The translations under genes and the position numbers were made by a program. Of a stretch of DNA of 64,000 bases, positions 22,918 to 33,958 are shown piece after piece. Source of the stretch: Cryptomeria japonica (lineage: Eukaryota > Streptophyta > Pinopsida > Cupressales > Cupressaceae); contig NC_081406.1 of assembly GCF_030272615.1 (NCBI RefSeq), positions 266,152,192 to 266,216,191 on the forward strand, read 5' to 3'. The notes under the pieces are model-generated. The model was not told where the DNA came from. It saw only the letters and a list, made by a program, of their open reading frames with translations, and made no database searches. Each line of letters starts with the position of its first letter. Within the stretch, counting starts at the first letter, position 1.

Positions 22918-24222
22918 TCAGATGGTGTGCTTGGAAGCATACTTGAATGTTACATTAGTTGTACCAACATTTTTTATTGAAGCACCTTGGGATATGTAAC
23001 TAAGACCATGAGATCCTAGATGTTCTTTGACATGGATGGGCTTTGAAATACCTTTCTCATGTAGGCCTAAGCCTTTGCCTTGATAGTTCATTCTTTTGAG
23101 CATTTTTTTCCAAAGTAGGATAATTGTTCTCTGGGTAAAAAGATGTGAGTCCTTTATCAGATAGAGGAAAATGGGTGGTCCATATGAGATGTTCTTCTAC
23201 TATGAACAAACTTCCATGGACGAATGTAAGCATAGAAAGGGTATAGAATGAAGGTGGTGGGATGGTTTGGATAGGAGGAGATGGAGGATCAAGATTGGGA
23301 GCATATGTGACAAAAGGGTCTTGAATTGGCGGAGGAAATGGTAGGGGATCTTGAGATGGAGGGGGAATGGTAGGATCTTGACTTGGAAGAGGAGATGGCA
23401 AGGAATCCTGAAATGGATCAATAATTTTTTCAACATGTTCTGGAACAAGATCTTGGCATGAGGGGATTGGTGTGGATGGTGTGATGAGAGGTGAGTGGGT
23501 GGACTCTTCAGATGGAATGGAATGAATGATGAAAGGTTCAATAACTTGGGTGTATGGATTGGATGGAAGCATGATAAATTGTTCAATTGGGATAGATGGA
23601 GTAGATGAAAGGATGGGGGGTTACTCAATTGGGGTAGATGAAAGGATGAGAGATTCTGTAGTTGGGATAGATGGAGTGGATGGAAGGATGAGATGTTCCT
23701 CAACTAGGAGAGATGGAGTGGATGGAAGGACTTGAAATTCTATAGCTAGGATAGATGGAGTAGATGGAAGGAAGAGAGGTTCCTCATTTTGAGTGTGAAT
23801 GATTGTAGGAGTAGGTGATGGGGATTGTGGGTAGTCAATCTTAATGAATGGAACATTATTGATGGTTTTAGTAAGTGGAAGAGGAATGATAGGTGCGGGG
23901 GTTGGAAGTGAAGTTGGTGGATTGAGATAAGATGGGGTGGACGAAGGCGGAGTAAGGTAGGATGAATTGGATGGTGAGTTAAGACACAATTGGGGAATGT
24001 GATTGGTGCCACTTGCCAATTCATGAATGTTCATCACAACAATGGATGAAGGTGGTACTTGTAGATAACTGAATCACGACTATGAAACAATAGGTTGTGA
24101 TGCTACTTGAGGTTGATGTTGAGGGGCACTGACTACTTGTGGCACTGATTGGATGGGTGGGGGCACATATGATAATGGCATTGCGTAATTCACGCCCCCA
24201 GTCATAGCTTGTGTGAGACATG

Positions 24223-24412
24223 ATGGCAGATTAGGATTAGATGAAGGATGGAGATAGGATGAAAGATTAAAATCAGATGGAGCATTGAGATAAGATGTAA
24301 GATTATAACTAGATGGAGACATGAGATAAGATGGGAGAATAGAACTAGATGGAGAATTTAGATAAGATGGAAGATTAGAACTGGATGGAGAATTTAGATA
24401 CGATTGTGACAT
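24223..24412 (-). repeat. 36-bp coding tandem repeat (12 residues per unit)
   Basis: About five to six imperfect 36-bp units, plus-strand form AGATAAGATGGAAGATTAGA and variants, encode NLPSYLNSPSSS-like residues on the minus strand. The period is a multiple of three and the frame is kept throughout. Confidence 0.7.
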
Positions 24413-24564
24413 AACTTGGAGATCTGTCTCATCAGGTTGATCAACCATACCCTCATCATCATTGACATAGGGTGAAGTGGAATAAAATGAGGGATGGCCA
24501 TACTCATCATAGTAGGATTGAGACATGACTTGGACATTTGTGTCATCAAGTTGATCAACCATAC

Positions 24565-25311
24565 TAAAGCAGTCATCGGCTAGGAGGGACCTCAAAGAAA
24601 TCAATCCAAACCAGTCAACAAGAGTAAAAACAATAGAAACATAAGGACATGATGGAGGAAATGCATAATAGATTGAATTATAACATGAAAACTGATTACA
24701 ACGAACCGGTAACAACCGGGTTAGAGAACCCGGCTCACAGGCTTGCTAAAACATGCTCAAAGTATAGAATAGGTCACAACCGGGACCTTCAATCTTAAGA
24801 TCTATCTTCTACGCTAATTATTAATACCTAATTACATTCTAATTATCAATTAAAATGATTTATACAATCCAAGAGGATCTGGTCGGCCCAAACAAGGATC
24901 AAAACCTGAAGAACAACACCTAACATGCAAAACCAAGAAGGTTGGCCTCCGCCAAGAGATTCCTTCAAAAAATCCAAAAGATAAAGTGTAGATCATGGGA
25001 AAAGGTCAGCCACATACCACGGAACATTGAAATCAATTCTGAAGGCTCCACAACCTATGGAAGGGGTATGGTAGATCACCAATGCAAATAGGTCCAGGCA
25101 ATCAGTAACAGGAAATTGACATGAAAATCGATAGCGATAACTTGTCGGAAAAAAATTCAAATGCTCCATGGTTTGGGAATAAGGAAGATGATCAAGTCTT
25201 CAAGTAGAATCCAACTCTAAAGGATCTGGTGAGACAAATCTGAAACACACAAAAAGGAAAATATTTTTGGTTGATGCAAGATTGCTATGAACTGGGGATG
25301 CTCCTGCATCA
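24565..25311 (-). mobile_element. Solo Gypsy LTR with CATAC target duplication
   Basis: A 747-bp inverted copy of the chromovirus LTR family, ending (plus strand) GGATGCTCCTGCATCA at 25311 and beginning TAAAGCAGTCATCGG at 24565. The 5-bp direct repeats CATAC at 24560-24564 and 25312-25316 flank it perfectly. It has no internal region, so it is a product of LTR-LTR recombination. It lacks the long AT run of the other copies. It interrupts the Ser/Pro-repeat ORF. Confidence 0.92.
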
Positions 25312-25399
25312 CATACCCTCATCATTATCGACATAGGGTGAAGTGGAAGAAAATGAAGGATGACCAAACTCATCATAATAAAATTGTGACATGATGATT

Positions 25400-27370
25400 A
25401 GTTGATGAGTTGGAAAGATGAAAGATGAAGATGGATGATAGACTAAAATATTAGAATAGAAAGAATGACAAACTTAGACTAGGATGGGGACTAACGTTTG
25501 ATGAAGTTGGAAAGAGGATGAAATGTGATGTTTAATTTTGGATATTTGATGCTCAACCTCTTGACTTAGGAAGAAGGAAATTATGATGTGAATTGGGAGA
25601 CAAGATATGATGATGGACAATAATCCTGATGTTGGGAGATATGAGACATAACATGATCTAACCAAAAATTGGTAGCATTTGGATGCAAATGGGACACAAT
25701 GAATGAATGCCATGTGAAGCCAAGAACCAAAGGATACTAATCGAACAAGAATATATAGACTCACTAACAATACAACACCTAGACCAAGGACATCTATGAC
25801 CAGAGAAATGCATGGATAAAGATATCAACTGTTGATAATCCAAATATTTCTACTACAATGTGGACAACATAAAAATAACGTAACAACATTGAAAGATCAA
25901 GATCATAAAAGATAGATCTTGAAAGTTGGTAGATCAAGCAGTTTCTAAGACAATGCAGACAACATAACAACAATGCTATTACTTCTTAGGACAAGACCAC
26001 GAAGGATAAGTCATAATAACTGAAAGATCAAGAAATGTCTAATGCAATACGGACATCATAATGACAATGTAACAACATCTAAGACCAAGTTCAAACAAGA
26101 TAGATGCAAATTGGCAAGATATCAAGAAGTGTATAATGTAATGTGGACAACATAACGACAGTGCAATAGACGTCTAATACTAAGATCATAAAAGATAGAT
26201 GCTAATTGTTGGGGACATGTAAGATTACAAATCAACGAAGTAAAAATCTGATAGCATAATGAGATTGAACTAACCAAAGAGGACAAGATGAAGAAAAATT
26301 GCTAGGACAAGGGTGCAAACCCGCTAGAACAAGATAGGCAAGACAAAAAAGTGTTTGGACAACATAATAGAATCAAAAAAGTAAACATGCTATTTCAGGG
26401 TAAAAAGCTGGTGTTTCAGGGTGCAAACCCATTGTTTCAAGGTGCAAACCCGTTGGAACAACACAATAGACAGTATCAAAAGCAAACCTACTAGAACAAG
26501 ACTCAAAAATAGACAGAGCAAACCCGCTAGAACAAAGAGAAAACCCGTTGGTTTGAGATATAAATACACTGGTTGAGAAAATGATAGTGATTGTGCTAAG
26601 TATGTCAATTCTGGCTCAAAGTTGACAATATTATCGCTAGTACAAGACTGCAAACCCACTATAGTAGACCACATTCCTGCTAGAACTGACTTCAAACCCG
26701 CTAGATAGATATTTTGACAAAAGACTTGACAAAAAGAACATAAAGCATGAAGATATGACCATAAAATAGATAAAATCAGTTAAGTATAGCCATATGGATA
26801 ATCAAATGACAATATGTGTTAAATCTCCTTGCCTAGAATACCACATCCAACTAGATAGGTAGAATCCTGATAACACTGGCTCCACCCTTGACACACGCTT
26901 CTCGAGCATGCCAAACTTTGAATTCCTGGGTAATCACTTTCCAGTGAATTTTCTATCTCGAATTGGGGGGTACATGAGGAGTTTCTTTAGCATGCGTGTA
27001 TCACAACACCTGAGTCAACACATAGAAGGATTTTTGGATGCTAAAGAATAATTGGCTCATAGTGGGGGAACTTTCGGGGTGAATTAGGTAGTCATACATG
27101 TGGTGGCTAGCTCATTTAAGAGATATCCCAGCCCATAGAACATGAATTTTACGCATCTACCACACAAGCACCAGGGGATTTTGACTTGTGTCAAGACCAC
27201 AAAGGTATTTTCATAATGACATTGAGGGAAACCATCAGTATAACACAATGTAACCAATTGATTTATAGCTTTCACTAAAATCACAAATATTTATATAGCA
27301 GATCGAAAGAAAGTACCGCTTGGGTCATTCTCCCCTCACCCGACCTTATAGGCTACTCAGGGGGACAGGC
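25400..27370. other. Repetitive, non-coding; no gene seen
   Basis: From 25800 to 26230, phrases such as CTAATGCAATACGGACATCAT, ACATAACGACA and AAGATAGATG recur loosely every 100 bp or so. From 26320 the GCAAACCCGCTAG-type repeat begins. From 26880 to 27370 there is unique-looking sequence with nothing recognisable. Confidence 0.45.
26320..26705. repeat. Degenerate GCAAACCCGCTAGAACAAG repeat, block A
   Basis: About eight occurrences of (G)CAAACCCGYTRGAACAAG or close variants (26328, 26412, 26433, 26472, 26519, 26542, 26650, 26691), irregularly spaced by 20-110 bp. The same word recurs in block B (28985-29540), on the far side of a solo LTR. Confidence 0.6.
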
Positions 27371-28509
27371 TATTGGAATCAATGAACACTGAGAGGGGGG
27401 GTGAATCAGTGTTCTAACGGTTAACAAATTTTCTAATTTAACTTTAAACCACTAGAAGTATAAGCATGAAACTGAAATGCAGAAACACAAAACAACCAAC
27501 CACAAAATCATAACACCAAGATTTTTACGTGGAAACCCAAATGCAAAAAACCATGGTGGGATTTGAACCACAATTTTATTCCACTATGGCCAATAGAAAA
27601 ACAATATTACAAAAGGGGAATACACTTGCATTCAGGCACACTACCTAGAGCTCACTGCTTAATACAAAAATAGGGCTACAACCCCGAAGGAAGGCACACT
27701 GCCTTACAACTATTTACAAAATATTACAATGAGAAATGAACTAGTAAATAGCATCTGGATATGCCAAGAATCAGTTCTAGTTAAGTGCAAATGATCCGTT
27801 GTCACTAATTTTCTTGTCTGCTCTGCTCTGTTATGCTGACCGAATCAATTGAGATAAAAAAATGCACAAGTGAAACTATGCTCAAATGCTACAAAAAGGT
27901 TTTCCACATCTTCATCAACCAAATTGATCTTATATATCCCCATACATTAAAATCAATTTCCTTCAAGTTGGCTTCATGATATAGGAAAATATGAAACGTG
28001 TAGCTACAAGTCGGCTTCAATCCTTATTAAAACTTTACACCGGACCTAAAACACACAATCACATGCTTCCTATAGATCTTGCCAATCACTTCGAACACAT
28101 TACCAATCATCGAAATCACCAAAATTAACTGAGAGAATCTAGATACATGCTACTTCAACAAATATGAAGAATAACATGCTTTGTTGTTCTACCAGATACT
28201 GGATCTTCAATCACATTCCAAAATTAATACCAGAGGGTTAATTAGCATGATTATTATCTCCAGATACTTTACCAATCAATCCTAATCACAAAACACAAAA
28301 TCTACTTCATTGGAAGTGAGATCAACCTCAGGAACTATGAACAAAGTGTTACCAGGTAGACTGATTACAAAAGACATACTCCAAATCACTAGTTAGCCAA
28401 ATCTTCATACCGGATCAAGACAACTGACTGAGTTTCTAGCAGTGACAACTCCTAAGAATTTGCATGTGTTGAGCATCACTAATCTTCATCGAAGCATCAA
28501 ATGCCAACA
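27371..28509 (-). mobile_element. Solo Copia LTR
   Basis: About 1.14 kb from TATTGGAATC to TGCCAACA with no internal domain on either side. It contains the G-rich hairpin (arms 27384-27391 and 27407-27414) and the TTTTTACGTGGAAACCC / ACCATGGTGGGAT module at 27523-27572. Flanks read CAGGC on the left and CAGGA on the right, a 4-of-5 target duplication. Orientation (3' end to the left) follows from the hairpin and module. Confidence 0.8.
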
Positions 28510-28984
28510 CAGGACCTCCTACTTAGAAAGTAAAATCGAGTGTCGCTTACAATTTTTTCTTGCACCTACGACCATGAGAGCCAGAGGAAGAGGATAGTGT
28601 GTGTTAGCAGTAGGACCACTCTATAGATGCACAAGTGTGCAAGACACAAAAGACACGAGGTTCATTCTTTTACTTGAATTGAAGTGTTCCTAATTACTCA
28701 AAAGACACAACATGTCTATTCCCTTAATTGAATTGAAGTGTGCCTAATTATGCAATAAAACAAAATAAAGAAGGAAAAGAAACAAATGAAATTAGAAAAT
28801 TTGTTCCAACGAATCCCCACTTTCTTTAGTGGTCCTACAAGCAAAATGTTATTGTTTAAAAGCCTAGGGGTCTTCTTATAGCTCAAAATGCTGCACAAAC
28901 ATTAGAAAAACCATCCAAGAACACACAAATTAGATGATTAATACTAAAATAACATTCTGGAAAATCATGTAAATGATAATTAGC
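28510..28984. other. No gene seen
   Basis: AT-rich. A short duplicated phrase is present: TTACTTGAATTGAAGTGTTCCTAATTA at 28672 recurs as TTAATTGAATTGAAGTGTGCCTAATTA at 28723. Confidence 0.5.
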
Positions 28985-29540
28985 ATCCCGCTATTGTGTG
29001 GTGCAAACCCGTTATTTCAAGGTGTAAACCCGCCGATTTAGGTGAACCCGCTAGTTGTCTAAAACATGTTGCCGCTGTCTGTCTAAAATGATAACACACA
29101 AGTTAGCCGATTAGTACCAAAATAACACTAAGGAAAATCATGTAAATGATAATTAGCAATCCCAATACTATGTGGCACAAACCTGTTGTTTCAAGGAGTA
29201 AACTCGCTGGTGCAAGGATGTGACCCCACTGGTGCAAGTATGCAAATCCACTGGTACGAGAAATCAAACCCGCTAGTGAGAGAATGCGAACCTGCTGGTG
29301 CAAGAATGGGAACCCACTAGTGCGGGAATGTGAACCCACTGTTTCATAGACAAAATCCAATTATCATTTTTAAAAACCCGAAACTTAGAATGAAAATTTT
29401 ACCTTTCGTACGAAACTGATGATGGCGATCCCACTGTCATATGAAAATGATAATAGTGAACCCATGGTTTCAGGGTGCAGACCCGCTATTTCAGGGTGCA
29501 AACCTATTCTTTTAGGGTGTAAACCCGCTATTTCATGAAA
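28985..29540. repeat. Degenerate GCAAACCCGCTGGTGCAAG repeat, block B
   Basis: A dozen or more variants of CAAACCCGCTRGTGCAAG, some spaced at about 20-24 bp (29180-29340), then spaced further apart. A segment starting TAATGATAATTAGCA is itself duplicated (about 28955 and 29145). On the complementary strand it opens a chance Ser/Gly-rich frame. It is related to block A. Confidence 0.6.
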
Positions 29541-29689
29541 TCATAGGATTGAGAAAATAGACTTCCCTCTAAGCGGAAATCAGCTTGTAGATCCACTTTT
29601 TTTCCTGCAAGTGCTCAAAATCTACAATAAACGCACTCAAACAACAAAAAATGCTAGAATGAGCCATGAAGTGGGTCCCACCGGGTGTG

Positions 29690-30110
29690 TTATAAAATGT
29701 GTGATGAAAATGTGCATGCGAATACTAAGGATAAAAGATAAACTAATTAACCAAAACAAGCACAAGACATCATGCACCTCAAGATTGAAATGGTAAAATC
29801 AAAGCAAAAACACAAAGAAAAGCTATGCAAACCCCAAATCCTTGCTTCGATTTAATTATTTCACGATTGGATGTGTGCTCATGATGTTGATTTGAATGCT
29901 CGATTGTGCTCCATGATTTGATTAAGATGATAATGCAAATGATAATGGATGTGTGAGTGTGAGTAGTGATTTCAGCAAAGTAACGATGCATTGATTGAAT
30001 AGTGGATATGAGAGGACTTGGTCTAAAAATGGAGGGATTAAATAGAAGATGAGAGGAAGGAGAGGGGGTGTGAGGAGGAGACATTTGTCCTTTAAAAGGG
30101 ACAAGTGGCT
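29690..30110. repeat. Dispersed repeat X, copy 2
   Basis: Matches 12340-12745 closely. Here the sequence continues rightward past GTGGCTCAA into GTAGAGGTAAAGGGGTGTG, showing what the first copy looked like before the Gypsy insertion. A TATA-like CTATAAATATTTGG near 30818, followed by an AACCCTAA-containing leader, hints that X plus 30110-30900 is part of a long plus-oriented LTR. No matching second LTR was seen. Confidence 0.7.
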
Positions 30111-30359
30111 CAAGTAGAGGTAAAGGGGTGTGTCCCTAAGGACACATGTCTATTTTGGGCAAAGCCACCCAAAATAGGATATTTTCTCCAAAAGGGGGAA
30201 AAGAGGTTACAATGTGCACATATGGAGGTTTGGAGAATGACTAGGTGGGGGAGGTTAGGATAGATAGGGTAGGTTGGGAGGTTTGTAGGATGACTAGGTT
30301 AGGGTGGGTTAGGACAAGGGTTAGGTTAGATGGGGGGTTAATGTTAGGAGCCATGTGCT

Positions 30360-30790
30360 CAAATGGGATAGAGAATCAATTAAATTAATTGATTTACTTA
30401 ATTCATGGGATTGGGAAAGAGAGGGGCATTTATTTAATTAAAGGTAATTAATCAAATGGGATGGCAACAAGGAATTAATTAACTAGGTTAATTAATTAGA
30501 AGGAAATGGGTTGAGAGGTTAATTAATTAATTAAATGGATAGGATCAAGGATTAATTAGCTAGGTTAATTAATTAGAAGAAAAGGAAATGGGGATTAATT
30601 AATTAGAGGGATGTGATTGGGGATTAATTAATTAGAAGAAAGGGATAGGGAAATTAATTAATAAAATTGGAAGAATAGGATTGGAAGATTAATTAATTAG
30701 GAATTAATTAATTAGAAGAAAGGGATAGGGAAATTAATTAATTAGATTAATTAGTTGGAAGAATATGATTTAAATTTGATTAAATTAATT
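30360..30790. repeat. TTAATTAATTA-rich block
   Basis: About fifteen AATTAATTAATTAGA-type words, spaced 20-50 bp and separated by purine-rich spacers (GAAGAAAGGGATAGGGA). There is no coding content. The palindromic TTAATTAA words occur in both directions. Confidence 0.75.
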
Positions 30791-30899
30791 AACCAAATTA
30801 AGGTGTCTACACTAATCTATAAATATTTGGAACACTACTAAGTATAAACATCTCACTTATCTCTTGCACATCCTTCACAAACCCTAATACCTACACATA

Positions 30900-32079
30900 T
30901 TATATTGATGAATTTATCTCCTTTCCATATTAAAGTGATATATTGGGTGGCATTTTGGATATATAAAAATTTCCAAGATTTATGCATATGATAAGGTATT
31001 TCTTTAGAGGTAAATACCATAAAAATAATTGATACAACTTTTAAATTTTGTACTCATAAAGGAATCATATGAGACAATGTGCAACCTATCATTCCATCCA
31101 TTGCCTCTACATATTGTATATGACAAACAAGTCCTAGGAGTGTCCACTAGGGGTGCTAGAAGATGTGGATTTTAGCATTGAGGAAGTTTATATTTGTGAA
31201 CTAATTTTGAGTTTATTGAGATGGAGTAAGTAGATCAAAATCTAGTTCTACTTGGTTGAACTTTTTTCTTTGAATCATGTGATAATGTTTATTTACTAAA
31301 AAATAAGCTTAAAAAATAGGGAAAAGTGAGTGCTTATTCTCCTATGTGTAGTGTAGAAACCTCCTTCTATAGATTCAATCCACATTAAGTAAAATTATTC
31401 AAAATGAATGCAATAAGTCATCTTTAGGCATGAAGAATATGGTACTGATAGTTATTTAGAGGTAGATCTTGAAATTTTAGTTGGTATTATAGTTACAAAG
31501 AGAGTATGAGGTAATCTACAGAACAGTTGCACAAGTGTGTAACTTGTACCAAAGTACACTCAATAATAGATCTCACCTATAATGAATATTGGGCTATAGC
31601 AAATGAATATTGATGTGCAAGAAAAACAAGCTAACTATTATCAAGTATATCCCTAAGATCAATATAGGAACCATAAGCATATTGAGTACCTATATAGAAC
31701 CAAAGAAATATTTAAAAAATATTTTTTATCAAGGTTGGGCCCTTTTATGATGGAGAGTAATCCTAGGGACTATTGTGCAAAATGGAGTAGGTTTTCCTAG
31801 TAGAATTTAATCATTCAATTTAATTACACACATTGTACATGACACATTGATATATTATTGGTCATCCCATCACCAAAATATTTATCATTATGAGGACTTT
31901 GGAACTAAATTTATATCTAGGTTTCTAAGAAAACTTTTGAAGGAGGTCATGGTTATACAAGGGAAAATTTTTATCATCATATGTAAATAGTGATATGTTA
32001 AGAAGTGCAGGGGTTGTTAGAAGAAAAGTATTATCTTAATATTTCATGCCATAAGTTGTAACACAAAAATTTCTAGTTT
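30900..32079. other. No gene seen
   Basis: AT-rich. No open frame, LTR edge or recognisable coding remnant was found before the LTR at 32080. Confidence 0.5.
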
Positions 32080-33013
32080 TGATGGAATCAAGGAACACTA
32101 AGACGGGGGGGGGGGGGGGGGGGGTTAGAGTGAATTAGTGTTCTACTGGTAAATAAACTTTCAAACTTATTCTTAGACCACCAGAAGAAAATGTAGAAAC
32201 ACAAGATAATCAACCACAAAACCATAACACTAGAATTTTTACGTGGAAACCTAGAAAGGGAAAAACCATAGTGGGATTGGAACCCACAATATTCATATAC
32301 TCTGATCAAGAGTACATAAATATTACATAAGGAGAATGCAGATGCATTCAAACACATTGCCTAGAAACAAAGGTTCAATTACAAGATGGAAGTATCACTG
32401 ACTTACAAATCAATTACAACGATAACCACAATGTTGAACTCCAAAATAGAATCAAAAAATGCCTGGATGAGTTCCGATTAAGTGCAAAAAGTCTAACTAT
32501 AACACCTCTGCAACTCTGCTCTATTCTGCTTCTCAGTCAGCTACCAGATCAAGAATGCGCATGTGAAACTACACCAAAAGGTTTCTTGATCACAACTCAC
32601 TCATATCATCACCCAAAAGGATCTTCTACATCGGTTATATATATCCATAACCACAAAATAAATATTCATTAAGTTGGCCAAGCACAATATGCAATGTAAC
32701 ATATAACTGGGTGCTGGCTTAGACCGGATCACCAAAACATATGTTGATCAACCAAATAGAATCTAAATAATTTCTATATATCACCCCTATCATCCCATGC
32801 ATGAATCTAACCACCACAATCACCACAATGATTCCAGATCAAAAGGCTCTTCTTATCTTGGGATATAAGAGACAGATTACCGGATCACTTTCTCCACCGG
32901 TTACCAAAAATCATGATTACTAGATAGGATTTCCAAGGATATTTTCCATCAATGAAAACCTTAATCCATTATCCATGCACTAAAATCCATTGGATGAGTG
33001 TCAATTTCCAACA
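32080..33013 (-). repeat. 3' LTR (left end) of the 32080-44050 element
   Basis: 934 bp from TGATGGAATCAAGG to TTTCCAACA. It contains a run of 20 G (32105-32124) inside the loop of the conserved hairpin (arms 32093-32101 and 32135-32143, nine perfect pairs). The partner LTR at 43127 has only six G there. Confidence 0.88.
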
Positions 33014-33103
33014 ATCTCTCCCTTTGGCATTGATGGAAACACTCGTGAAAAATGACTAAGTGTTGAAACTTGTACACCTGATCAAAATTTCTAAGGTTCC
33101 TTC

Positions 33104-33887
33104 TATTGGCATTGCACACTCCAATGAGAATTGAAGGTGATTGAAGGTGTTGTCATTGATGGTAACTTACCAGAAACATTGTGGATATCTTCAGGCACTG
33201 GCACCGACAGATAGTTCACTGACAACAATGATAATGTTTACCAGCATCTCAGCTGACAGGATTTTGATTATTGTATTTTGTATTTAATTGTAATATCTTT
33301 TTGTAAGCCGACATGGCATATTGTAATAAGACTCATATATAAGTATGAGATCTTGTAGATCATTTGGAGAGATACATGACAGAGGATAGATATGATGGAT
33401 ATATAGAGCAAATATTAAGGCAAATTTTGTAGAAGGGTTTATGGTTATTGTATGAGCTTAAACCGGCACTGAATCTGGCATTATAGATGTTGTTTTGTAG
33501 CAGTACACTATATTGGATTTTCATACTCCATTTTGTAAGTCAGTGAGACTTCCTTTTGTAATTAAGCAGTGATCTTTAGGTAGTTGGCCTTCTTGCATGT
33601 GCAGACCCCTCTTGTAAGTAATATCCATTCATTGGCCAGTGAGTGAATATTGTGGGTCATAAATCCCACCGAGGTTTTTCCCACACTAGGTTTCCTCGTT
33701 AAACATCTTGTGTTATGGTGTGATTTCTATGTTTTCTTTACTATTCTTATTTACTACATTAATTATTGTTTACCGATACATTGTTTTGGAATGCAAAATA
33801 GTTAATAAGGTCAGAAATTCTGTTAACCGGTTAGATACTGATTCACCCCCCCTCTTAGTATCTTTGGGACTATCATCAATCCTAACA
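33104..33887 (+). repeat. 5' LTR of the nested element
   Basis: 784 bp from TATTGGCATTGCACACTCC to CCTAACA. The hairpin arms are 33834-33839 and 33857-33862, and the CCCACCGAGGTTTTTCCC module is at 33667. It matches 38983-39787 closely along its length. Confidence 0.9.
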
Positions 33888-33889
33888 AT

Positions 33890-33901
33890 TGGTATCAGAG
33901 C
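33890..33901 (+). other. tRNA primer-binding site of the nested element
   Basis: TGGTATCAGAGC two bases after the LTR, complementary to initiator-methionine tRNA. Confidence 0.9.
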
Positions 33902-33958
33902 TTGGTCCTCTATTTTCAAAAGTCTAACAACTTGAGGAAGATTCTGACACCGGTATAG

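Larger units (their letters stand above)
22918..25392 (-). pseudogene. Ser/Pro-repeat protein with C-terminal G-patch-like motif, split by a solo LTR
   Basis: The minus-strand frame starts at ATG 25392-25390 (MSQFYYDEFGHPSF). It is interrupted by a solo LTR plus one target duplication (752 bp) and resumes in the matching frame at 24559. It encodes a second copy of the MSQSYYDEYGHPSF unit, then about six 12-residue units like NLPSYLNSPSSS (24412-24223). A Pro-rich stretch and about five LPSTPSI-type units (23800-23580) follow, then PSQDPTIPPP text. Two stops (24079-24077 TAG, 23620-23618 TAA) interrupt it. A run of seven T near 23104 shifts the frame into YQGKGLGLHEKGISKPI, which fits the G-patch pattern. 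About 570 residues before decay. G-patch domains bind nucleic acid and occur in some retroelement polyproteins, so a retroelement origin is likely but unproven. Confidence 0.55.

Noticed and set aside
24223-24412. 36-bp repeats resembling a CRISPR array
   Set aside because: Units are contiguous and coding with no unique spacers; this is a plant-type nuclear sequence.
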